From: Choristoneura fumiferana
Taxonomy: Eukaryota > Arthropoda > Insecta > Lepidoptera > Tortricidae
NCBI RefSeq assembly: GCF_025370935.1
Contig: NC_133479.1
Coordinates: 15,913,212 to 15,977,211 of the forward strand
Direction: 5' to 3'
Length of the DNA stretch: 64,000 bases
Each line of letters starts with the position of its first letter. Within the stretch, counting starts at the first letter, position 1. A program made the position numbers and the translations under genes. Positions 34,258 to 45,649 of the stretch are shown one piece after another. The notes beneath the pieces were generated by a model. It did no database searches. It worked only from the letters and a program-made list of their open reading frames with translations, and was not told the origin of the DNA.

Positions 34258-36659
34258 GGCATTTATTAATAATGAAGTGCCTTTTAACTTTAAAAGACTT
34301 AAATGCTTATGACACTAACATACTTTTACAAGAATCGCTAACATACGCTTATACCAATCTGATTGCATCATAAATATCATAATATACATTCTATTTAATA
34401 TTGGTACCTATTATCCTTAACGTCTGTCTTATGTCTTCATCAGTGACCATCTAGTCAATTGTCGTTTTTGCTAACTAAAGATTACATCTTTCGGGTTACT
34501 AACCAAATGTAATTGTCTCTACATTGTATGTTATTACTTGAATGGATTGGTAATAATTCCGGAGCATTGATCGCTTCTGTGTTTTTGCCAGTTTTGCGTC
34601 ATCTTAGTTTAACGACACTGTTCTATTAATAGGCTCGATAACAATTTAGTTTTATTTCTATACGCCCATAGCATTAACTTGTCAATCATTCGGAACTACT
34701 AGCTTCTTCATTATGCTCGCACAAAAAGCTTAGGGCGTGTTGCCTACCGTACGCCACATGACCGTCGCTCAACTTTTTAACATCATTACTCGTGACTGTT
34801 TATTTGCTTTCACTGCGGTTATTGAATCAAGCTCTCAATACACTAATCAAATACGAATAAAGGAGTATTTTTATAAACATTTCAAACATTTATTGTCATT
34901 AGCTTTAATCTTACCGATGTTTATTTTTGCTTACAGATAAAGCCGAATGCCGCGAGCTTTTCAAACGGTGAGTGTTTTTCCATGGTAGTTCACATCTCGG
35001 ACCTTTGCAATATCCGGGTCGAAGGACCTGTATGGTTAATCCTCTTAAATTGGCATCTTAGCATTTCATGGATCGGTTATTACGATTTTTGTGCCAACGT
35101 ATTAACTTGACGATGTCCGTACCTATGTGTTGCATTCGTTTATGGTTACCTTTTTTTGGTCGCACTGGTTAGTTTGTTGTGTTTCGGGACCAGGACTATC
35201 AAAATTACTAGCTTTATTTCTGCGACTTTATAGAATTGGATCCTACGTGTGCCTTTTTCTTTAGATTTTTTCAAATTCTTACTCTTGTCTGAAATTGACT
35301 CGTCTGTCGTCTGGAATAGGTACATGTGTCAAGATATGCCAACACATGTTTAGTCTACGTTTCCTCGATTGTCTGTAACTGTAACTCAAAGCACAGCTAT
35401 CACGTAAACTGTCTCGTAATTCATTAGTAGTAATTAGTAAATAATAAGCCATTTCGTGGCACTGTTCATCAGATAATTAGCCCGCGCCACTCTGACCTTC
35501 AGCGGCCATCAGTGGTCCCGACCCGATCGTCGGCGTGCGCCGAATCTTAATTCCACCGTCTTTAATACTTCTCGCCATCTCTTCCAAGCATTTAAACGTA
35601 TAATTTGCCAATTATAGCACTCCAAACCAGCACCTTTTCGGTGCATTCCGTAACAGTTTTGTTTATAAAAGTTGTTGACCCATTGATGGGTCTGCGCGAC
35701 ACTCGATATCTTGGTTTCTTTAAGATTACTTTAATAAGCAGGTAAATGTACCGCTCGCAGTTGTAATTTAATTGGTTACCAAGTTCACAGTAGAGCGTTG
35801 TGAGTATTTTATTTTCGCTTTTTAATCTTGATTCTGTTCCTTCAACAGTAAGATGTCTTCAATAAAAAATCGAACAAACTTGCACGATAAACGTAATAAC
35901 ACTTTATAAAGAAAAAAAAACTTGCATTACATAAGGTATATGACATCAAAAATGACCACAAATGGAACTTCGCAATAAAAGCACTGATAAAACTCTTGAG
36001 AACCGTCGCATCAAAACCATCATACCAATATAACTTTGCTAAGCTGAGCTTTAATATACGAGTAAGTCAAGAAAACTTGAATATCGCAACGTTCTAAGGA
36101 TTGTTACTGAAATACGCGCCAAAATCACCACACACCAACATCACTCACCAAAATGTCGGTTCACATTTTTAATCACAGCATTCTAACCTTCATAAATCCG
36201 ATACGCCTCTACACGCGGCGCTCCGTCTAAATTCTAATTCCATACCCTTATCAGGGCCCTGTCGACATTCGACAAGCGATAACCCGCCGCTTCCGCGAAG
36301 GACGACCCCTGATAACAAGCGATAATGCCTCTGGATAACTATCTACTATTTTGTCAATGGACCCGACATTGAATGGCTGTATGGTTCGATTCGGACAACT
36401 GTGGTTTATACTCTGGTAAGAGTGGTTAACCTGCAACATTTATTATGTCTTTGAATTAGCTTGACGATGGGAGGAAGAAAACCTTAAGGAAACTCTCTTG
36501 CTAGACTACGACTTGTCAAGAGATTGATTTAATGACGAGGAATCTATGTGTCGCAGAAGTTTTTGAGCGGTTAGCACAAATTGTACATCATACATGGGTT
36601 CTCGTCTAAAAATTGCAAAGTAACAAGTATTTAAAATGTCTTTTTCTGTCTAGCATATA
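34258..36659. other. No recognised gene; long unassigned stretch
   Basis: 2.4 kb with no TE match inside the window. 35480-35720 is complex and GC-richer (CCCGACCCGATCGTCGGCG) and could hold regulatory sequence, but nothing confirms it. Short frames near 34737 and 36251 are unsupported. Confidence 0.4.
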
Positions 36660-36879
36660 CGGGTGTGGCCTGTAATACGAGCAAAAAATTAAAACATAGA
36701 TCGTTCTCGTTAAACTGAACAACACTAGTTCAGCGACTTTTAATAATAATGGAGTCTTTGAATTTTCCTTTTTTCATACAAATTAAATACACACAACTGT
36801 CGCTATACTATTATTATTGTTCAGTTTGAGGAGTGTTATCTATGTTTTAATTATTTGCTCATATTACAGGCCACACCCG
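36660..36879. mobile_element. Foldback MITE, CGGGTGTGGCCTGTAATA ends
   Basis: The left arm CGGGTGTGGCCTGTAATACG...AATTAAAACATAGAT (36660-36701) pairs with the right arm ATCTATGTTTTAATTATTTG...GGCCACACCCG (36839-36879). Inside, TAAACTGAACAA and TTGTTCAGTTTGA are also inverted. No coding, no clean target duplication. Confidence 0.85.
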
Positions 36880-37464
36880 ATAGATATAGGTATTTATATA
36901 TTATTTTCTTACACCAGATTATTTTTAAGTCGCAAACTGTTCGAATTTCGAAACCCTTTCAGAATAGATATCGGTTTTTATTTATTGCGGTGGTTATTTT
37001 TTGCTCTGCGTTGACTTTTTATTCCGGTTCCACGTCTGAAATACCGTTATTTGCCTTTTTTCTCGTTTTTCGTGATTAGGCCGTCCCGTCGAAAGATCCC
37101 AAATAAATTAAAAAGTCATCAAGTTTTTGTCTCTTACAGGAAGTTCCTGATTTATGCGTCGCGATGATTGCGTTATGTTATGTCAGATATCATTTTTACC
37201 GGTTGGTACTTACAATTTCAAACTTATGTCACCATGCGCGTCATTAAAGTATCGTTGTTTTCTTTAGATTTCACTCACAAGTTTTAATGCGCATATCACG
37301 TAGTAATTTAAGTTTCCCGCAACTCCGATTGTGGGGAAACCTTTTATCGCTATCCCGCAGGAATCTACACAGTGAAATTATGAACTCAACTTCCGTCTGC
37401 GGTGTTTCCGGACAACTATGACATCAGTGCTTCCAAGAAAAGGGCTTATACTTTCTTAAAAAAC
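36880..37464. other. No gene; Helitron-like scrap
   Basis: CTTTTATCGCTATCCCGC near 37341-37358 is the inverted GCGGGATAGCGATAA word of the Helitron-like family. The rest is unassigned. Confidence 0.45.
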
Positions 37465-37560
37465 GGATCAATGACTCCTTGAGTAGTTGGTTATTAATGT
37501 CAGGTGGTGATGATTCCCGTCAGATGACCCGTTTGCTTGTTTTTCTCCCTCTTATAATAG
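37465..37560 (+). mobile_element. LINE 3' end scrap
   Basis: GTCAGGTGGTGATGATTCCC, GATGACCCGTTTGCTTGTTT resembles the TTACCATCAGGAGACCCACT...TCGTTTGCC close at 62630-62665. Confidence 0.4.
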
Positions 37561-37600
37561 AAAAAAACTTAGCAATTTTCCTAATACTAAATTTCAGACG

Positions 37601-38040
37601 GTTTTTGGATTCCGTACCCAAAGGGTGCCAACGGAACCCTATTACTGAGACTTACCCTGTCTCTTGAGTCGTAATAGTTAGACACTTGAAATTTTCACAG
37701 ATTATGTGTTACTTTAGTCGCTATAACAAATACTAAAAACAGAATAAAATAAATATTTAAGGGGGTTCCCATACAGCAAACTCGATTGTTGTGCCGTTTT
37801 TTGCTTGATGATAACCGCAACAGGTAGACGCTTGAAATATTCACAGTCTTTAGTTGTATAATCACTTTAATAAAAATAAATAATTAAAATATTAAAAATA
37901 AATAAAATAAATACTTAAGCGGAGCTTCCATATAACAAACTTGATTTTTTTGCCGTTTTTTTTGCTAATTTCCAATGTTGTATGGATAATGGTACGGAAA
38001 CGTTCGTGCGCGAGTCCGACTCGCACTTGGCCGCTTTTTA
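37601..38040 (-). mobile_element. GGTTCCGT-type repeat with internal duplication
   Basis: It begins GGATTCCGTACCCAAAGGG and ends GGTACGGAAACGTTCGTGCG, TCCGACTCGCACTTGGCCG. A module 'TAGACACTTGAAATTTTCAC...GCCGTTTTTTGC' is present twice (about 37679-37803 and 37826-37966). The shorter relative at 43799-44092 has it once. Confidence 0.8.
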
Positions 38041-38148
38041 TAAGACACTACATTACCCGTTACCTATTGACGTGTCATATAATATACGACCTTTAGTTTC
38101 AAATCTATTTACGGCTCCTCGAAAATTTGTAGTTGTGTAACACTTTAT

Positions 38149-38342
38149 CTCACTAATATTATAAATGCGAAAGTTTGTAAGTCTGTTTGTTTGTTACTTC
38201 ATCAAGTCTGAACCACTGAACCGATTCAGATGAAATTCGGCCGGAAAAGGACAAAGGATAGTTTTTACCCCCGAAAATTGCAGTTCCCGCGAGATAGCGA
38301 TAAACGAATTCTGCGCAGACGGAGTCGCGTGTAACGACTATA
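38149..38342 (+). mobile_element. Helitron-like non-autonomous element
   Basis: CTCACTAATATTATAAATGC, CCACTGAACCGATTCAGATG and 'GCGCAGACGGAGTCGCGTG' align with 14270-14488. The end reads TAACGACTATAG, so the terminal CTAG is mutated. Confidence 0.65.
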
Positions 38343-38783
38343 GCCGGCTACAGCCGTAGAACTATAGTTGTACATAATTTACATCTCTCTCTCTTCAAGT
38401 GCCTCTCCAACTAGTGAAGGTTGGCAGTCAGCTCCGCATATCTAATGCGGTCTTTTGCCACTGAAAAGCTCCGCGGCGCTCTTGACTCCCGTCCGTTCCC
38501 GGATATTGCGTAGTCACGATTTCTTCCTATGACCCACTGCTCTTTTGATAATTTACCTAAAACATAAAAATAACAGTACATTGAGAGATCGATGTAAAAG
38601 ATGAACTTATCACGCAAGGGATCGCTTCTTGTTAAAAAAATTGTAATCTCGGATAGATTCGGGAAGCGGTTGTGCCGGCTTGCCGAGCACGCCCTCCACA
38701 GTCAGGGCGAAGCTGTTACGGTGTTTAACACCAACAGCAAAATCCAAGTAAAAAAAAAAAAGATTCGACACTGACATTATTAA
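38343..38783. other. No recognised feature
   Basis: Nothing assignable. The minus frame 38610-38996 overlaps the next MITE. Confidence 0.45.
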
Positions 38784-38891
38784 GCGGCTCGTAGACGGGC
38801 CATATTTATTGTCTAACATGTGAGTAAGAGAGGGACACCAATAGTTGCCGGCCACCAATTGCAGTGAAAATATGGCCCGTCTAGGAGCCCC
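38784..38891. mobile_element. Harbinger-like MITE with TAA target sites
   Basis: GCGGCTCGTAGACGGGCCATATTT and its inverse AAATATGGCCCGTCTAGGAGCCCC bound 108 bases. TAA flanks both sides (38781-38783, 38892-38894), fitting the TWA target of PIF/Harbinger elements. Confidence 0.75.
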
Positions 38892-39256
38892 TAAGGTACG
38901 TGAATAATGTAGAGTCTCGCTGTAATTATTGTCCAAGTGTCGCTGTAGTTTTATGTCTAAAAAAATATCCTGTAGCTTCTTATTCATTTTCGCCATTTTT
39001 CTATTTTAGTTTATCAAAAATAAACTAGCGCGCTACATACGCCGAGCGGAGGGCGATTTATGTAATCTATCAAAATGATTAAACTGCACCTGTGAAAATG
39101 TGATTTGAAAATGATGAAGACTTGTGTTGAGTTAAAAATGTGAATAACGTAGTAGAAAGTAGGAGCTCTACGCAAGCTTTATACTATAAACCATTTAGGT
39201 ACAGATTTTGACTACTTCCGAATGGAAGTATCCAAATAATTTTATAACCTAACCAA
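38892..39256. other. No recognised feature
   Basis: Nothing assignable. Confidence 0.5.
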
Positions 39257-39509
39257 CAAAAGGTTGGCAAACCCCTGACTTTGACACTTCAAAGTTCAAT
39301 ATCTCAAAAACGGCTGAACCGATTTTGATAAAACATGTCTAAAAACCATCGTTACAAAACCTGCTTTCAAACAAAAACAAACCTCATTCGAATCGGTCCA
39401 CCCGTTTAAGAGCTACAGTGCCACAGACAGACAGACACAGATACACAGACACACATAGCGGTCAAACTTATAAAACCCCTCTTTTTGCGTCGGGGGTTGA
39501 AAAATTGGC
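39257..39509 (+). repeat. Interspersed repeat (ACGGCTGAACCGATTTTGAT family)
   Basis: TATCTCAAAAACGGCTGAACC, TTAAGAGCTACAGTGCCAC, (CAGA)n and GGTCAAACTTATAAAACCCC are shared with 42033-42240. Fragments occur at 44310-44372 (inverted) and 60762-60880. Very common in moths; class unknown to me. Confidence 0.7.
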
Positions 39510-39930
39510 GCTATAGTTAACTACGATTATTTAAGAACTTGTGTGCGAACACTATTGAATACTTAAGAACCGGTTTGTGCTAGAATTCTATGGTTAAAGG
39601 AAACGTTTCCTGTCCTGTAAAGTAATCCTTTGTGCGGTTCCAGCACTTAGCCAATTAGGACGACATTAACTTAGTCTATCCATGTCTCGATTTGGCAAGC
39701 GCTTCCCGGCTGCGCCCGCAACCGGCTACCGGCTTATTTCTAATACATTAATGGAATCGTCTGGGTACACGTGATTCGAGAGAAGAAATGGGAAAACGAG
39801 GAAGAAATATGTTTCAAAAATAGGTTGACCGTTATTCTGTTTAAAATTTACTTCGAGGGAGTTCCAATAGTAATCGTAAATGCATTATTTCGTTATCATT
39901 TTGCGGTCGACAGCATGCGAATTCACTTTT
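39510..39930. other. No recognised feature
   Basis: Nothing assignable. Confidence 0.5.
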
Positions 39931-40580
39931 TTAGAGTTCCGGAGCCAAAATGGCAAAAACGGAACCCTTATAGTTTCGCCATGTCTGTCTGTCCGTCCGC
40001 GGCTTTGCTCAGGGACTATCAATGCTAGAAAGCTGTAATTTCGCACGAATATATATGTAAACTATGTCGACAAAATGGTACAATAAAAAAATAAAAAAAG
40101 TTTTTTTTAGGGTACCTCCCATAGACGTAAAGTGGGGGTGATTTTTTTTTTCTCATCCAACCCTATAATGTGGGGTATCGTTGGATAGGTCTTTTAAAAC
40201 CATTAGGACCATTGCGATTTTACGACTCAGTGATTTGTTTGCGAAATATTCAACTTTAAAGTGCAAATTTTCATGAAAATCGAGCGTCCCCCCCCCCTCT
40301 AAAATGTAAACCGGTAAGTGGAAAAATTTGAAAAAATTCATGATGGTAGTAAATATATCAAACTTTCAAGGAAAACTATAACGGCTAAGTTTGCTTGAGA
40401 ATTATTAGTAGTTTAAGAGTAAATAGTATAAGTAGTTTAGTAGTACGATATAAAATATACCTAAACTTGGAAGATTCCGTATAAAATACGAAATCCTTAG
40501 TAAATATTACTTAATTTTTTCGTAATGGCTACGGAACCCTATTTTGGGCGTGTCCTACACGCTCTTGGCCGGTTTTTATT
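39931..40580 (-). mobile_element. GGTTCCGT interspersed repeat, full-length copy
   Basis: Inverted relative of 18952-19573: it starts AGAGTTCCGGAGCCAAAATG and ends GTAATGGCTACGGAACCC, ACGCTCTTGGCCGG plus T run. It has a C run at 40288-40296. Single copy of the module duplicated at 2605-3332. A 20-base insertion-like AGTATAAGTAGTTTAGTAGT lies at 40425-40444. Confidence 0.8.
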
Positions 40581-40826
40581 TTTTTTAAATACCTACTGGC
40601 AGTCAGAATGTTTCGGCGGCGATACCACGAAAAACCGCAGCATCCAATTAATGCCAGCTCTCTGCGGTCTTTACCTACTAAACCTCGTTTATACACAATT
40701 ACTGCATACTTATCTTACTATCTCGCTCCTGCCAATGATAAATGATAAAGACATGGTGACGTTAAAATTGTAAAAAGGGAATTATAGCCACAAACGACTT
40801 CATTATGGTAGAGTTTAATATCGGAT

Positions 40827-40965
40827 CTGTACTGCAGGGCTACTACGAAACTCGAAAAACGAAGTTTATGTCATGCGGTCCCTCTGACAATTATACTATT
40901 TAATACGAGAGCGAGAGGGACGGTACGATACGAACTTCGAGTTTCGTAGTAGCCCTGCTGTACTG
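40827..40965. mobile_element. hAT-like MITE with perfect 8-bp target duplication
   Basis: The element is 40835-40957 (123 bp). Its 22-base ends CAGGGCTACTACGAAACTCGAA are perfectly inverted. CTGTACTG is duplicated exactly at 40827-40834 and 40958-40965. CAGGG termini with an 8-bp duplication are the hAT signature. No coding; mobilised in trans if at all. Confidence 0.93.
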
Positions 40966-41245
40966 TTATAATAAACGGGCGATACACCGTGACATTTCGT
41001 TAAATTGCCGGAGCTTAACCAATTATTTATATTTTAATGTCACGCGAAAATACTTACGCGAAGCCGCTGGAAGCTTCAAGGTATAGCCATTAAAATACAA
41101 GGCTTGAAAGCTGGCTGTGTGGTCACCAGCTGAAATTCCAAGTTTTACGATTGATACTTTATTGTTTGCCTTATTTTTTAACTTTATTGGGCAGTTAAAA
41201 CTGCCATACTAGTTCTCATTTATTCAACATGCAATAACAGAATGA

Positions 41246-41760
41246 AATAAATACTACTCCTACGGGTGAAGGGCCTTGTACAAGGTCCGACCTGAGGCTT
41301 ATTGTCTATCACACTTTGAATCATAATCGTTTTCACCACTTTTTTTATGACGTATGTGTGTCTGTCTTTGTACGTATAACTGGCACAAGACGAGGGTAGA
41401 AATAGATGGTGAAAGCGATCGCGAACGTCAACGCTTTAAGCCGAGTTTAGAATTGCAAGAAAAATCATGCAAGTTGCATTACAATGCGAGGCCGTAAAGC
41501 CAACGAGTTTGTTTTGTAGTGGTCAATCGAGCACCGCAATGTAATGCAACTTGCACGATTTTTCTTGCAAGTCTAAACTCGGCTTTATACCGCCAAGGTG
41601 CTTTGTTCCGGCGTGGAGAATAAGATAGCCAATTAAATTACAGGCACGTAAGGTATTTTATCCTAGCCTTTTACACTGGCAACGCATGCACGCTCCTCTG
41701 ATGTTCCGGGTGGTCACTTAACCGTCTTACTTGCTCGTCGTCACCCTGTTTTTAAATACC
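41246..41760 (+). mobile_element. Jockey-like LINE 3' end, split by a MITE
   Basis: GAAGGGCCTTGTACAAGGTCC (left part) and GGTGCTTTGTTCCGGCGTGG, AGAATAAGATAGCC...GGCACGTAAGGTATTTTATCC (right part) follow the order of the cleaner copy at 62420-62680. The MITE at 41439-41584 lies between them. Confidence 0.65.
41439..41584. mobile_element. Harbinger-like MITE, TTA target sites
   Basis: Arms of about 55 bases (AGCCGAGTTTAGAATTGCAA onward, to ...GTTGCATTACAATGCG) are inverted with about four mismatches. TTA flanks both ends (41436-41438, 41585-41587). Confidence 0.85.
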
Positions 41761-42032
41761 TACAATACAATTCCTCATGTTTTCCATTGTGCAAATAAGT
41801 TTTTTACTTTGGTACAACTGGACGCTATATATGAGTAAGCGGGGGTAGGAATGTCGGCCTGCGCGCGCGCAGTCGCAGACAAGGCCAACGCGGCATCTGC
41901 TCAGACCGGACGTGGCTGCATCGGGTTTACATAGCTCACTTTCTGATGACTATTCTAAAATAGTAAACACATATGCCTCCTCCAACCTTAGGGCACACCG
42001 AGCAACGAGACATTTGTAAATCTAACGGTCTA
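41761..42032. other. No recognised feature
   Basis: GC-rich patch CTGCGCGCGCGCAGTCGCAG at 41859-41878; otherwise plain. Confidence 0.5.
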
Positions 42033-42240
42033 ACAAAACGTTGGACAACCCCGACATTGTCACTCCTAAGTTAAATATATCAAAAACGGCTGAACCGATT
42101 TTGATAAAACAAGTCTAAGAACCATCGCTGGAAAACCTGCTTTCAAATATAAAAAAACCCATTCAAATCGGTTCACCCGTTTAAGAGTTACTGCCACAGA
42201 CAGACACACATAGCGGTGAAACTTATAACATCCCTCTTTT
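42033..42240 (+). repeat. Interspersed repeat (ACGGCTGAACCGATTTTGAT family)
   Basis: Second copy of 39257-39509, with ATATATCAAAAACGGCTGAACC and GCGGTGAAACTTATAACATCCC. Confidence 0.7.
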
Positions 42241-42563
42241 TGGGTTACTTATTTGAAATTGCAATGTCAGGCGGTTTTCTATTTTTCTAACTTAGGTTAT
42301 GCAAAGATGGACATAGACTCTCTGTTATAACTTCTAGTGCCCATAATTGGAAGGTTATTTCACCTAACCTTCCACTGAATTACATAAGGAAGTCAGCGCA
42401 AGCCCAGACAGAGTTAAACCAATTTGAATAATTGTATTAACGAATACCGCGTCATGTAGCCGGCCGCTAAGCTGTCGTGCGAATCGGGTCACCGGAGACT
42501 TGCTCGCAGGACTTTGGGGGCAGTAGTTTAACTAGACGGCTAAGAGTACACATCTGGGGGGCT

Positions 42564-42597
42564 CACAGAAGTAATAATAAAGAGGATTACTTCTGTG
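42564..42597. repeat. Perfect 12-bp hairpin
   Basis: CACAGAAGTAAT (42564-42575), loop AATAAAGAGG, ATTACTTCTGTG (42586-42597). Directly followed by the G run that begins the next MITE. Confidence 0.9.
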
Positions 42598-42598
42598 G

Positions 42599-42715
42599 GG
42601 GGGCTACTACGACATTCGAAAATGGAAGTTCGTATCGTACCGTCCCCCTCACTCTCGTATTAAATAATATTAGCGTCAGCGGGACGGCATGATTCGAAGT
42701 TCGAATATTGTACTT
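42599..42715. mobile_element. hAT-like MITE, diverged copy
   Basis: GGGGCTACTACGACATTCGAA at the left; CGAAGTTCGAATATTGTACTTCC at the right. The centre has CCGTCCCCCTCACTCTCGTA and AGCGGGACGG, as in 40835-40957. Confidence 0.7.
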
Positions 42716-43617
42716 CCTAGTATAGAGTCTGACGTGTTGTGGCATGACGCGTCAGAACTGTACTTGTATTATTGTCATTCTAACTATAAACCATCAATCA
42801 TTCGAAGAGTTCAGTACTGCGGAGTCGATCCCGGCCTGGTATTCCAGAATTTTACTGCCACGTAATTCAAATTAAATCGCAAATCACGTGTGCCAAATTT
42901 CAGCTAAACAGGGACCGAGCGGTCTAAAAATGGTTTGCAAATTTTAAATTATAACTTGCAAACTACTTTATAATATACTATGGAACGAAAGTTACAAGTC
43001 AAATAAAAATTTGTAGAAATATAGGTAGTCGTCGTAAAAAAATTGGTACATGAATGACGAACAGTTATAATCTCTTGGCATTTTTTATTTAAGTCCATCT
43101 TTGATGCTATCCTGTTTCGACAGGCCGAAAGGTAACTTAATACCGCCTCAAATGCCTTGCCTGTCTGACTCGATACAATGGCACGCGTCACTCGCAGTGG
43201 CTATCAGTGTTTTTTACCCGACGACCAGAAGGAGTATGTATTTGAGCTTTTTAAACTTTTAATGAAAACTAAAAAGAAAAACAAGTGTACTATAGTGCCC
43301 GGCCGCTAAGAAGTCAATCCTGACACATTGCACAACTATGAAGTTGCTGATTATTGTTAATGTGAAAAAAAATGCTATACTTACTAATCTGTCGCACGCA
43401 ACAAGTACCTAAGCATTGCATTTTTGTCTATGATTCATATTGTTAATATTCATAACGGCCATTGACACCCGCCGTTTGTATAGTCTAGAATTATGTTATT
43501 TAACTTAAAAAAAATCAGTCGGACCCATGACCGGCTCCCGATTACTATAGAATTGTATTATTTTTTTAGTTTTAATTAAAAGTGTTCTTAAGGCAGTCGG
43601 GTTATTTTACTTTTTAG
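42716..43617. other. No recognised feature
   Basis: A possible repeat edge (CAGTCGGACC, AGGCAGTCGGGTTATTTTA) lies near 43518-43610; otherwise unassigned. Confidence 0.45.
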
Positions 43618-43798
43618 CGAGCTTTACGGTGAAGGAAAACATCGTGAGGAAACCTGCACAAACCTGCGAAGCAATTCAATGGTGCGTGTGAAGTTCCCAA
43701 TCCGCACTGGGCCCGCGTGGGAACTACGGCCCAAGCCCTCTTGTTCTGAGAGGAGGCCTGTGCCCAGCAGTGGGACGTATATAGGCTGGGATGATGAG
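43618..43798 (+). mobile_element. SINE without head
   Basis: CGAGCTTTACGGTGAAGGAA to GTATATAGGCTGGGATGATGA matches 24-202 very closely. The end abuts the next repeat without spacer. Confidence 0.85.
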
Positions 43799-44092
43799 CG
43801 TTCCGTACCCAAAGGGTAAAAACGGAAACCCTATTACTAAGACTTCGCTGTCTGTATCTCATGAACCGTGATAGTTAGACGGTTGAAATTTTCACAGATT
43901 ATGTATAATTGTGGCTGCTATAACAACAAATACTAAAAACAAAATAAAATAAATGTTTAAGGGGGCTCCTATACAACATACGTGATTATTTTGCTGTTTT
44001 TTGGTAATGGTCTAATGAATGTTGTATAGATGGTACGGAACTCTTCGTGCGCGAGTCCGACTCGCTTTTGGCCGGTTTTTTATTTCAGTTAA
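43799..44092 (-). mobile_element. GGTTCCGT-type repeat, short copy
   Basis: GCGTTCCGTACCCAAAGGG to GGTACGGAACTCTTCGTGCG, GTCCGACTCGCTTTTGGCCGG plus T run. Same subfamily as 37601-38040, without the duplicated module. Confidence 0.8.
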
Positions 44093-45350
44093 ACTACTGT
44101 TTAGTGTTGAACTGTGCGTGGCTGAGTCACGTCACGGGGTTAGCGGACGACATTTGCCAACGCTCGGGGGTTACGGGTGTTATGAAGCCTCGGGTGTTCC
44201 GTTCACCTGAACGGCAACATTATTCAAGATTTCGTACTAATGAGAGACGGACGGTATACTGACGTATCAAAAACGGAATGCCGAGGACGTTTCAAAACTT
44301 TCCGTGTTTTTTAAAGCCCGAAGCACGAAGAGGGGACTGATAAGTTTGACCGCTGTGTGTCTGTCTGTTGCATGGTTGCATCACGGCTCTCAAAAGGTTT
44401 TTAATGCATTTTTTAATCAAAAGCTCGTACAATAGATATGGTAAGCTAATATCAAATAACATCATCATGTTGCATTAAAATCAAATAACCGATTATGGAG
44501 ATATTAGACTTTGTATGATATTTATGGGGATTTTTCAACGTTTCTGTTCTATACCTCAGGTAGTTATTATTTGAAAAAAAAAACACGATTTAACAAGAAG
44601 AACGAGCAAAGCTTGGTCGCCCAAGTAAAACACTTTTATAATAGTAAAATTCAAATTCCACATCACTCAAGGTGGTCAATCCTTAGTTTGATGGTATAAA
44701 ATGTGTCTTCTATATGTACATCTGTTTCTGTACTGCTTAATAAGTTAAATATTGTGGCATTCAATACTCATACTCATACTCTTTTATTGGTAATATCATT
44801 ATTACAAGGATCAAGGATCATTAATAAGGAGTTGTTGTAGTATTCCATTGTCTATTCTATCTGATAAGTATTAAACATTGTATAAGTAGGTAGAATCTTG
44901 TTGTAAATATCCATGTCTGTCACTTTGAATGAGAGGATCTTATTTAGTAACAATATTTTCAACGTGAAACCGAAAAACCAGCCAAATACAACTTTTAGCC
45001 GTTGACCTTTTGCCGGAGACTGGTATTCTCAATACGTTATCATTTAAGTGGTTCTCATCATAACGTCTGCATTCAGTTAAAGCTTTCCGTCGCCTTACAA
45101 CTTTCTTAATAGATTCATCCGCAACAACCGTATCTTCACTGTATTTGACTGCGGTCGTTTTCAATTTTAAACGCCGCTCATGGCATTCGAGCTGTATAAT
45201 ATTACTCTATCATACTGACACTGTAGATTTAGCTCCACTCCAATATACCAATAACGATTCGATCTCAAAAAACACGAATTTTTATCAAAAATTATCATTT
45301 AACGCCTGAGGGCGTATAAAAAATAAAAAAGTTAACAAATACTTGCACCT
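44093..45350. other. No gene; small repeat pieces
   Basis: An inverted ACGGCTGAACC-family scrap (GATAAGTTTGACCGCTGTGTG) at 44338-44358, a LINE-tail scrap near 44705-44750 and (ACTCAT)n near 44765-44782. No exon seen. Confidence 0.45.
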
Positions 45351-45649
45351 CATCCCAGCCTATATACGTCCCACTGCTGGGCACAGGCCTCCTCTCAGAA
45401 CAAGAGGGCTTGGGCCATAGTTCCCTCGCGGGCCCAGTGCGGATTGGGAACTTCACACACACCATTGAATTGCTTCGCAGGTTTGTGCAGGTTTCCTCAC
45501 GATGTTTTCCTTCACCGCAAAGCTCGTGGTAAATTTCAAATGTAATACCGCACATGAATTTGGAAAAACTCAGAGGTGCGAGCCGGGGTTTGAACCCACG
45601 ACCCTCTGTTTGAGAGGCGATAGGTCAAACCACTAGGCCACCACGGCTT
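45351..45649 (-). mobile_element. tRNA-derived SINE, nearly full length
   Basis: Fullest copy of the family. On the minus strand: GCCGTGGTGGCCTAGTGG with box A TGGCCTAGTGG (plus 45630-45640); GGTTCAAACC box B (plus 45587-45596); the body CGGTATTACATTTGAAATTT onward; and 3' end GCCCAGCAGTGGGACG...GGCTGGGATGAGG. The (GAT)n tail is minimal. It is a SINE promoter head, not a tRNA: no matched acceptor arm. Confidence 0.92.

Noticed and set aside
34125..34373. 82-codon plus frame
   Set aside because: Its first half is antisense to the RTE coding relic.
36660..36879. Target duplication around the CGGGTGTGG foldback
   Set aside because: Flanks TAGCATATA and ATAGATATA look similar, but not when read as direct repeats adjacent to the ends.
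38610..38996. 128-codon minus frame
   Set aside because: It reads through the whole Harbinger-like MITE at 38784-38891, so it cannot be an old conserved exon.
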